The notes under the pieces were generated by a model. The model saw only the letters and a list, made by a program, of their open reading frames with translations. It was not told the DNA's origin and made no database searches. From NCBI GenBank assembly GCA_002842285.1, contig PHCJ01000020.1:1-42538 (forward strand): 42,538 nucleotides of DNA, read 5' to 3'. Shown in pieces: positions 36,647-42,538 of the stretch (the first letter of the stretch is position 1; every line of letters starts with the position of its first letter). Source of the stretch: Betaproteobacteria bacterium HGW-Betaproteobacteria-22 (GTDB lineage Bacteria > Pseudomonadota > Gammaproteobacteria > Burkholderiales > Methylophilaceae). A program made the position numbers and the translations under genes.

Positions 36647-38905
36647 ATGCCGTATCCAAAAAAACAGCCCAACATGCTGACATGGCCGATCATACGCAAA
36701 GGGCTCACTTATATTTTTAGTGGTAAGTTACGCATTAGGCAGGCGCATATTCCCCCTGGCAACCATACTATTCCTAAAGATTTTATTGGTGTTTGTGTTG
36801 CCTCTGCAAACGAACCCGACATGGATGATTATGTCATCGCACAACTTAACGCGCTGGGCATTGCCGAGGTGCGACTGGATTTCACCTATGGTGATTTAGA
36901 AAGCTTTAATGCACGCTTTCTGACACGTTTATTGAATGAAAAATTTAATGTCACCCTGCATTTAATTCAACCCTTTGCAAATGCCGGCAATATGGAAAAC
37001 ACCACCGAGCAAGCGCAATGGAAAGTCTTTGTAGAAGCAGTGCTCAGCCGCTTTGGGGCGCAGTTAAAATGCATTGAAATCGGCTCGACAATTAACCGTA
37101 AACGTTGGGCTGGCTATACCGTGGATGGATTTTTAAATGCATGGGATATCGCCTATACAGCCATCAGGCGGCATGGCATCGTGCTGGCAGGGCCCAATGT
37201 CACCGATTTCGAACCAATTTATAACGTAGGCATATTGAATATTTTGCGTGCAAAAAATCAACTACCCTGCATTCATACTGATAATTTATTTTCAGAGCGC
37301 GTTTCTGAGCCCGAACGGTTTGATCACCGTATATTTAAATATCGCTGGGCTACGGTATTTAAATTTAACCTGGTTAAAAAAGCACGGCTGCTTAAAAAAA
37401 TTACGAGCGACTTTGGCATGCAGCACTTTATGTCGCCCGTAGCATTTTGGGCAATTTACCGCATACAACGCTTATTGCCTGATGGCGAACAAAAGCAGGC
37501 TGATTATGCAGCGCGATATATGCTGCTGAATGCGGCATCAGGCGCACTTGATCAGGCTTTTTGGGGGGCGTTGATCTGTCACCGCGAAGGTTTGATAGAT
37601 GATGGCCTGACTGATGCACAATACCCGGCACTGGAGCGCGTAACACATTATGCCAACGTCGATGGCACCCAACAAAATTTTAGGCACCATGCGAGCTTTA
37701 ATGCTATTAAAACTGTAGCAAAACTCATACAAGGTGCGCACTACCGGTCAGCAATCGCAACCGCTCATGGTTTGGAAATACATCATTTTCAAACGACTGA
37801 TGCGCAACTGCACGCCTTGTGGACGATTAATGGCAAAGTGGCTTTTCTAAATGAAGTTTATGACGTGGCAGATATTGAGCAGGCTCAAATAATCCATCGT
37901 GATGGGCATGTTATGGGTGGTGAAACGCACCTCATCACAGAATCACCAATTTATTTGCGCTGGCCTGTTCATCATGAAGTTAGAGTTAAGCAAGCACTAG
38001 CCTTGGCTAAAGATTTAGCAATACATGCGCATATCAATAATTTAACCTATTACCGATTTAACCAGCAGGGTTGGCTAGGCATGGTTTTGGCAAAAAATAT
38101 AGAAGAGGCCTCGCTCTTGGCGACGGCCCTGCATCCTGAAAAATTAATAAGCCCGCAAAAAGACAATGCACTAAGGCATGCGCGCAATGCGATATGGGCA
38201 TTGCCAGACCCGCGCGACCCAACACAGCGCGTGACGGTTAAGCAGCCTGTCAAGATGTACCCGCACAAAGCGTTCTTGGATAAATTCAAACCCAGCAAGG
38301 CTAAGCGCAGCTGGAATGGTGCGGTAGAGCTTTTAAGGCGTGGCATTAGCACAGCCCACCCTGTTGCCTTTTTTGAAAAAGAAGGCGACACAAGTCTCAA
38401 GCAGAATTTTTATATTTGCGATTACGTTAAAGCAGATTGCTCGGTGGGCGAAATGTTTGTGCATTTTGCCCAAGGCAATAAAGATTTTTATTTTAGTGCA
38501 CATCATGTCACGATTAGTGCGGAGGACACCTACGCACAGCTTGCACAATACTTGCACAACATGCATAAAAACGGCACTTTTTTCAGGGATTTATCAGGCG
38601 GTAATGTGCTGGTGCAATTGCGGGAAAACAAAAAACTGCATTTTTCTCTCATCGATACTGCACGCGCCTGTTTTTTCACACACCCCGCGCCACTTAAATG
38701 TCGCATTGCGGACATGTCCAGGATCTGCAATAAACTTCACTGGGCAGGGCGCGAACGTTTTATGGGGCTTTACCTGACAAATATTGGCAGAAAACTCACC
38801 GCTAGCATTCGGTTATCCTTGTATTTATATGATGCAAAAGTCGGCTTTAAGCGTAGATTTGGCCGTAAAGCGATCAAAAAGTTAATCAAAAACTTTAAAA
38901 AGTAA
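36647..38905 (+). CDS. Fusion of glycosidase-like barrel and LPS-kinase-like domain
   Basis: A 752-residue cytoplasmic-looking protein without signal peptide or membrane span. Residues 44-380 resemble a glycoside hydrolase barrel (FIGVCVASANEPDMDDYVI; EVRLDFTYGDLE; CIEIGSTINRKRW with candidate acid E144). Residues 530-700 resemble the InaA/WaaP/Kdo kinase family: WNGAVELLRRGISTAHPVA, the catalytic-loop-like FRDLSGGNVLV (D648) and the metal-binding IDTARA (D670). The histidine usual in HGDLH loops is Arg here. The C-terminus is very basic. Position after the LTA-synthase-like gene suggests work on envelope glycans. Domain calls are from motifs only. Confidence 0.7.
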   Translation: MPYPKKQPNMLTWPIIRKGLTYIFSGKLRIRQAHIPPGNHTIPKDFIGVCVASANEPDMDDYVIAQLNALGIAEVRLDFTYGDLESFNARFLTRLLNEKFNVTLHLIQPFANAGNMENTTEQAQWKVFVEAVLSRFGAQLKCIEIGSTINRKRWAGYTVDGFLNAWDIAYTAIRRHGIVLAGPNVTDFEPIYNVGILNILRAKNQLPCIHTDNLFSERVSEPERFDHRIFKYRWATVFKFNLVKKARLLKKITSDFGMQHFMSPVAFWAIYRIQRLLPDGEQKQADYAARYMLLNAASGALDQAFWGALICHREGLIDDGLTDAQYPALERVTHYANVDGTQQNFRHHASFNAIKTVAKLIQGAHYRSAIATAHGLEIHHFQTTDAQLHALWTINGKVAFLNEVYDVADIEQAQIIHRDGHVMGGETHLITESPIYLRWPVHHEVRVKQALALAKDLAIHAHINNLTYYRFNQQGWLGMVLAKNIEEASLLATALHPEKLISPQKDNALRHARNAIWALPDPRDPTQRVTVKQPVKMYPHKAFLDKFKPSKAKRSWNGAVELLRRGISTAHPVAFFEKEGDTSLKQNFYICDYVKADCSVGEMFVHFAQGNKDFYFSAHHVTISAEDTYAQLAQYLHNMHKNGTFFRDLSGGNVLVQLRENKKLHFSLIDTARACFFTHPAPLKCRIADMSRICNKLHWAGRERFMGLYLTNIGRKLTASIRLSLYLYDAKVGFKRRFGRKAIKKLIKNFKK

Positions 38906-38925
38906 AGCCCGAAAATCAAGCAATC

Positions 38926-38956
38926 AACATGCTCATGAAAATCATGAGCATGTTTT
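38926..38956 (+). terminator. Hairpin terminator after the glycosidase/kinase fusion gene
   Basis: AACATGCTCATGA (38926-38938) pairs perfectly with TCATGAGCATGTT (38942-38954) with a three-base loop, followed by TTTT. It lies 20 bases after the stop codon and separates the envelope cluster from pqqA. Confidence 0.8.
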
Positions 38957-39065
38957 AATGACCAATGATATGTGAATGTCTTAAGTAAAACCGTAAGATG
39001 TGTTTCACGTAATGCAGAAGCCCAAAAGCAAAAGCGATACGAATTTATCAAAAAGGAGAATTACT

Positions 39066-39137
39066 ATGTGGACAACACCAGCTGCTACTGAAATGCGTTT
39101 CGGTTTTGAAGTTACAATGTACGTAATGAACAAGTAA
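39066..39137 (+). CDS. pqqA: Coenzyme PQQ precursor peptide PqqA
   Basis: A 23-residue peptide whose Glu15 and Tyr19 (in FEVTMY) are the residues fused and oxidised to make pyrroloquinoline quinone. The N-terminus MWTTPAATEMRFG also matches PqqA. A strong AAAAAGGAGAA lies seven bases before the ATG and an intrinsic terminator 17 bases after the stop. PQQ is the cofactor of methanol dehydrogenases, fitting a methylotroph. No pqqB, C, D or E gene lies in this window, so the copy is isolated here. It is too short for ordinary gene finders. Confidence 0.95.
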   Translation: MWTTPAATEMRFGFEVTMYVMNK

Positions 39138-39153
39138 TATCTTACGTATGATC

Positions 39154-39182
39154 AAAAGGGGTGCTGATAGGCACCCTTTTTA
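39154..39182 (+). terminator. Intrinsic terminator after pqqA
   Basis: AAAAGGGGTGC (39154-39164) pairs with GCACCCTTTTT (39171-39181) with one G-T pair and a six-base loop, with the T-run built into the 3' arm. It can also serve the opposite strand, where mltA ends about 110 bases away. Confidence 0.93.
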
Positions 39183-39292
39183 ATTTGTGCACTCTCTGGG
39201 CTTGACGCCTTTACCGGCACAGGTGATGCCGGTAATCAAAAAAACTGCGCTACACAGTAATTCGCCCGCGCAGGCACTTTTTGCGTGAATCC

Positions 39293-40573
39293 TTAAGGTT
39301 TAACCACAAACTCCTTTGGTAAAAATACCCAAATCTTACCAGATTGCTTCATGGCACCCGCCTTGTTGCCAGCCTCAATGCCTGCGCCCCAAAAAAAGTC
39401 GGCACGCACACCGCCTTTAATCGCGCCACCTGTGTCCTGTGCTACCATAAGTCGTTTTAAGGGCTTGCTGCTGTTAGGCTCGGTCGTTGCCAGGAATACA
39501 GGCGCACCTAAGGGGATGAATTTTGGATCAATCGCCACGCTGCGCCCCGCCTGTATAGGCACACCTTGTGCGCCAATCGGCCCCGGCAGGCCTGCGGGCA
39601 GCTCTCTAAAAAAAACATAACTTGGGTTGTTATTTAATAGCTCGCGCAGCTTATCCAGATTATTGCGTGCCCAGTTCTTAATCCCCTGCATGGAAGCCTG
39701 AGCAAGTGTGAGCTCACCACGTTCAATCAGCAACCTGCCAATGGAGTTGTAGGTATGGCCATTTTGGTCTGCATAACCCACATGCACCTGCTCGCCATTT
39801 TCCAGCTGTACCAAGCCTGAACCCTGAATCTGCAAAAAGAAAACATCGATAATGTCGTCGATATAAATCAATTCGCGGCCTTTGATAGGTGCGGCCTCCG
39901 ACTCGATTTCTCCTCGACTGTAGTAGGGGATCAACTTATTGCCGACTAGGCGGCCTCGCACACGTTTAAATTTCAATTCAGGGAACAAACTATCCAGCTC
40001 AACTGTAATTAAATCATCAGGCGGCGCATAAAGTGGGTAGGGGTATTTCGCGGATTGACTGCGGCTGCCTTTGAGCACAGGCTGGTAGTAGCCTGTAATC
40101 ATACCGCTGTCAGTACCGTCTATATTCGTGGTTTTATAGACAGTAAAATGCTGCCTGAAATAATTTTGTACGGCTTTATTGTCGGGTTTGCTATTCGTTC
40201 TAGCGTTCAATGCCACCGCAGCATTGCAAGCATTCTGCCACGGCGCTTTATTAATGAGCGTAGAGCAGCTTTGCATCCAGGCTGGCCACGCAGTAGCCAG
40301 GTTATCCTTTTGCCAGCCATCGACCTCTTCCCAGCCAGCGGATTTTAATAAGCCGTAATCGGCAATTTTTGCGATTTCTTTGAGCTCAACTGGTTTTGCT
40401 TCTGGGGCTGGCGTAGTTTCGGGAATTTGCACTGGCGGCTTTTCAATCACGCAATCGCATTGAGGTCTGGCTGGCGGCGCGGGAGGCTCAACGGGTTTAA
40501 CCTGTCCGGATGCGCATGCAGCGATCAGCACGGTTACGAAAATCAGTGAAATGCTCTGTGTGGTTTTTTTCAT
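39293..40573 (-). CDS. mltA: Membrane-bound lytic murein transglycosylase A
   Basis: A 426-residue lipoprotein that cleaves peptidoglycan glycan strands to 1,6-anhydro products. The lipobox LIAAC places the lipidated cysteine at 20; a Pro-rich linker follows to about 62. The MltA barrel has GMITGYYQPVLKGS and the C-terminal 3D domain has the catalytic-Asp segment VAQDTGGAIKGGVRADFFWG. It follows apaG after about 95 bases and is convergent with pqqA. Confidence 0.96.
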   Translation of the reverse strand: MKKTTQSISLIFVTVLIAACASGQVKPVEPPAPPARPQCDCVIEKPPVQIPETTPAPEAKPVELKEIAKIADYGLLKSAGWEEVDGWQKDNLATAWPAWMQSCSTLINKAPWQNACNAAVALNARTNSKPDNKAVQNYFRQHFTVYKTTNIDGTDSGMITGYYQPVLKGSRSQSAKYPYPLYAPPDDLITVELDSLFPELKFKRVRGRLVGNKLIPYYSRGEIESEAAPIKGRELIYIDDIIDVFFLQIQGSGLVQLENGEQVHVGYADQNGHTYNSIGRLLIERGELTLAQASMQGIKNWARNNLDKLRELLNNNPSYVFFRELPAGLPGPIGAQGVPIQAGRSVAIDPKFIPLGAPVFLATTEPNSSKPLKRLMVAQDTGGAIKGGVRADFFWGAGIEAGNKAGAMKQSGKIWVFLPKEFVVKP

Positions 40574-40667
40574 TTTAATATCACCAACAACAAGTCAGGT
40601 GCTAGTTTGCAATACCTGCGCCTTTTGTCCTAATGCCTTTTTAGATACACCTGTTTGTGCAGTAGTT

Positions 40668-41051
40668 TCAATGCAGCACTCTGGGCATGGACAGTGCAAA
40701 AGGCGCAATTTCCGCATCAAAATGCGTGCCGTCTTCTGCCACCATTTGATAGCTGCCCTGCATTTTACCCATGGGGGTGTTGATTACAGTGCCACTAGTG
40801 TATTCATAACTTTCATTCGGTTTAATGAATGGCTGAGCGCCAACCACTCCCAGGCCTTTGACTTCCTGCCGCTGACCATCGGCCTCAGTAATCAACCAGT
40901 GACGACTGACTAACTGTGCTGACATGCTGCCAGTGTTGACTATCGTCACGTGGTAGGCGAAAACATAGCGATTATGCTCAACATCAGATTGCTCCGGGAT
41001 GAAAGTCACCTCTACTTTCACCGTGCACGCATAACGTTTAGCGCTGCTCAT
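40668..41051 (-). CDS. apaG: ApaG protein
   Basis: A 127-residue protein with the ApaG immunoglobulin-like fold: the pyrophosphate-binding-like GxGxxG region appears as KGLGVVGAQP, and YTSGTVINTPMGKMQGSYQM is diagnostic. The family is linked to Co/Mg tolerance and Ap4A levels in enterobacteria; its biochemical role is uncertain. It starts eight bases after thiG, so it is in the thiSG-apaG-mltA run. Confidence 0.95.
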   Translation of the reverse strand: MSSAKRYACTVKVEVTFIPEQSDVEHNRYVFAYHVTIVNTGSMSAQLVSRHWLITEADGQRQEVKGLGVVGAQPFIKPNESYEYTSGTVINTPMGKMQGSYQMVAEDGTHFDAEIAPFALSMPRVLH

Positions 41052-41059
41052 GAATTGAC

Positions 41060-41842
41060 TTAAGTAATTAAACCTGTGGTAGGTGAGCTGGGGCTGGCAG
41101 AATAAAGTTTTTTAGGCATGCGGCCAGCCAGATAGGCATCACGGCCCGCTTCAACAGCTTTTTTCATAGCACCAGCCATCAGCACGGGATTTTTAGCCGC
41201 AGCAATGGCGGTGTTCATCAACACCCCCTGACAACCCAGCTCCATGGCAATGGCAGCGTCAGAAGCAGTGCCTACGCCAGCATCTACCAACACTGGAATC
41301 TTTGCATTTTCGATGATGATCTGTAAGTTCCATGGGTTCAATATCCCCATGCCTGAACCGATGAGTGATGCCAATGGCATGACGGCACAACAACCGACTT
41401 CTTCAAGCTGTTTGGCAATAATCGGGTCATCTGAGCAGTACACCATCACATCAAAACCGTCTTTGACCAGGGTTTTAGCTGCACTGATTGTTTCAATCAT
41501 GTTGGGGTATAAGGTATTCGGGTCGCCCAGCACTTCCAGTTTAACCAATTTGTGGCCATCCAGTAACTCACGTGCCAAGCGCAAGGTGCGCACTGCATCG
41601 TCTGCCGAATAGCAGCCCGCCGTGTTGGGCAGGTAAGTGAATTCTTCAGGCGACAAAAAGTCCAGAAGCGAAGGCTCACCGGCAGTTTGGCCAATGTTGG
41701 TGCGGCGAATCGCAACGGTAATGATTTCAGCGCCACTGGCATCAATCGCCGCACGCGTTTCAGCAAAGTCTTGATATTTTCCTGTACCTACCAACAGGCG
41801 TGACCGGTAGGTTTTATCTGCAATTTTTAATAAGTCTGACAA
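41060..41842 (-). CDS. thiG: Thiazole synthase ThiG
   Basis: A 260-residue barrel enzyme that makes the thiazole phosphate ring of thiamine from deoxyxylulose phosphate, dehydroglycine and ThiS-thiocarboxylate. The Schiff-base Lys lies in LVKLEVLGD (about residue 97); [26 protein letters not shown] and the phosphate-binding [10 protein letters not shown] are canonical. It follows thiS by 11 bases. Confidence 0.97.
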   Translation of the reverse strand: MSDLLKIADKTYRSRLLVGTGKYQDFAETRAAIDASGAEIITVAIRRTNIGQTAGEPSLLDFLSPEEFTYLPNTAGCYSADDAVRTLRLARELLDGHKLVKLEVLGDPNTLYPNMIETISAAKTLVKDGFDVMVYCSDDPIIAKQLEEVGCCAVMPLASLIGSGMGILNPWNLQIIIENAKIPVLVDAGVGTASDAAIAMELGCQGVLMNTAIAAAKNPVLMAGAMKKAVEAGRDAYLAGRMPKKLYSASPSSPTTGLIT

Positions 41843-41853
41843 CTGGTTATCCT

Positions 41854-42057
41854 TTATCCGCCACCAACGGCACCCACAATTTCAAGTTTATCGTTATCTT
41901 TCAAAACCATATGCTCGAACTGGCTGCGTGGCACAATTTCACCGTTGAGTTCTATGGCTAAACGCTTGCCGGTGAGCTCCAGTAACTGCACAAGATGCGC
42001 TACGCTGAACTGCTGAGCATCAAAATTGCGGGGTTTGCCATTGATTGTTAGCTGCAT
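41854..42057 (-). CDS. thiS: Sulfur carrier protein ThiS
   Basis: A 67-residue ubiquitin-like sulfur carrier ending in the Gly-Gly that is adenylated and thiocarboxylated for ThiG (GAVGGG). Conserved [13 protein letters not shown] and [12 protein letters not shown] support the call. It is the first gene of thiSG-apaG-mltA; a strongly structured element lies 50 bases upstream, but I see no thiamine (TPP) riboswitch. Confidence 0.95.
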   Translation of the reverse strand: MQLTINGKPRNFDAQQFSVAHLVQLLELTGKRLAIELNGEIVPRSQFEHMVLKDNDKLEIVGAVGGG

Positions 42058-42108
42058 AGTGATTTTTTTAAATTGAATTAGGAATTTGTTTAAGTATTAG
42101 CTTTAACC

Positions 42109-42188
42109 CAGATTTTCCATTAGGGCTTGCCAACTTGTTGGCTTTAGTGTTGATTACCAGGCGCTGGTAAGTCCTAATGGAAAATCTG
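42109..42188. repeat. Structured 80-base inverted-repeat element with two inner hairpins
   Basis: CAGATTTTCCATTAGG (42109-42124) and its exact reverse complement (42173-42188) enclose two hairpins: GCCAAC/GTTGGC (42129-42142) and TTACCAG/CTGGTAA (42154-42170). Beyond one mismatch the outer stem continues with AAC/GTT. Either strand can fold into a three-way junction. It lies upstream of thiS and could be a small repeat element (REP/MITE type) or a leader RNA. No homology could be tested. Confidence 0.8.
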
Positions 42189-42242
42189 CGTTCAATTAAA
42201 CCGATACAAAAATCAAACTGATACAAAGCACGTAAACTTTAA

Positions 42243-42374
42243 AATTCAGGCGCGTCCTCTAAAGCTACATTTTACGAAAATAGTGCTACAGATAGCAAAT
42301 CTTATGTGGATTATTTGCAATATCATGAGGCTAGTTTGACGACGGATGCTAATAAGCCTACCAGTTACACTTAA
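42243..42374 (+). pseudogene. Possible C-terminal gene remnant without a start codon
   Basis: A plus-strand frame is open from 42243 to a TAA at 42372-42374, giving a hydrophilic protein-like stretch (KATFYENSATDSKSYVDYLQ is its middle) with no start codon; a stop precedes it at 42240. The composition looks like coding sequence, so it may be the tail of a lost gene. I do not recognise it. Random open sequence of 43 codons is also possible. Confidence 0.25.
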
Positions 42375-42415
42375 TTTCAACGCTGCCCAACTGAGTCGAG
42401 CCAGGATGCTGACGC

Positions 42416-42538
42416 CTAAATTTTGTCAGACAGGCTAATCAGCAGCGCCTCAAGCGCCTCAATCGGCATAGGTTTGGCAAAGAGATATCCCTGATAGGTG
42501 GTGCAGCCGTTGGCTTCCAGCAATTGCCGTTGCTGTTC
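42416..42538 (-). CDS. EAL-domain (cyclic-di-GMP phosphodiesterase) protein, C-terminal end
   Basis: The last 40 residues of a minus-strand gene that enters from the right edge. They include NGCTTYQGYLFAKPMPIEAL, matching the QGYLFxxP segment near the end of EAL domains, followed by a terminal helix (EALLISLSDKI) and TAG at 42416-42418. EAL domains hydrolyse cyclic di-GMP; whether this one is active or fused to GGDEF cannot be seen. Confidence 0.88.
   Translation of the reverse strand, partial: EQQRQLLEANGCTTYQGYLFAKPMPIEALEALLISLSDKI

Noticed and set aside
39211-39235. Hairpin TTACCGGCA/TGCCGGTAA as a terminator of mltA
   Set aside because: It has no T-tract in either direction; the pqqA terminator next to it is a better bidirectional candidate.
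42060-42190. TPP riboswitch upstream of thiS
   Set aside because: The conserved thi-box segments (CTGAGA, ACCTGA with the GAAGGGA end) are not present on the minus strand; the structure is a different three-stem element.

Overview
The window looks like chromosomal DNA of an obligate or near-obligate methylotrophic betaproteobacterium of the Methylophilaceae, most like Methylotenera. I infer this from a 3-hexulose-6-phosphate synthase gene (hps, ribulose monophosphate cycle), a pqqA gene, moderate GC, and the typical betaproteobacterial gene blocks (his-hinT-tatABC-degQ-nif3-petABC-sspAB; fmt-def / LysM-dprA-smg; ahcY-holin-like-metF with a SAH riboswitch). The genus is an inference; no database search was possible.

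Layout. 1-700: the start of an EF-Tu gene preceded by four tRNA genes (Thr-Tyr-Gly-Thr) on the minus strand, with a strong promoter. 700-12,500: a long, mostly minus-strand block holding sspAB, the cytochrome bc1 operon petABC, nif3, a plus-strand membrane-anchored HtrA protease, tatABC, hinT and the distal histidine operon hisBHAFIE. 12,480-13,160: hps, separated from hisB by an intrinsic terminator. 13,160-13,970: about 800 bases with no firm gene, several hairpins and one candidate small secreted peptide. 13,970-19,500: htpX, fmt-def, and divergently a LysM protein, dprA and smg. 19,500-22,400: the methyl cycle operon ahcY-holin-like-metF behind a SAH riboswitch. 22,640-24,740: a small unknown protein, comM and ubiK. 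24,850-27,610: a TorF-like porin, glnK and amt, headed by a textbook sigma-54 promoter. 27,800-30,290: an ArsR-type regulator, probably read from a leaderless mRNA, and an Aas-like acyltransferase/acyl-ACP synthetase. 30,390-38,905: four envelope genes: DUF2339 and DUF3999 membrane proteins, an LTA-synthase-like transferase, and a fusion of a glycosidase-like domain to an LPS-kinase-like domain. 39,066-39,137: an isolated 23-codon pqqA with its own terminator. 39,290-42,060: mltA, apaG, thiG and thiS. 42,100-42,538: a structured inverted-repeat element and the C-terminal end of an EAL-domain protein.

How the parts fit together. Formaldehyde assimilation (hps), PQQ precursor supply (pqqA), S-adenosylhomocysteine recycling and one-carbon folate reduction (ahcY, metF), nitrogen-limited ammonium uptake (sigma-54 promoter, glnK, amt) and the respiratory bc1 complex form a core metabolic set. 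TatABC lies close to petA, whose product is normally a Tat substrate. The part with most unexplained biology is 27.8-38.9 kb: a thiol-free ArsR regulator with its operator over its start codon next to a lipid remodelling enzyme, followed by an envelope cluster ending in an unusual glycosidase/kinase fusion. No rRNA, CRISPR array, insertion sequence or prophage was seen.
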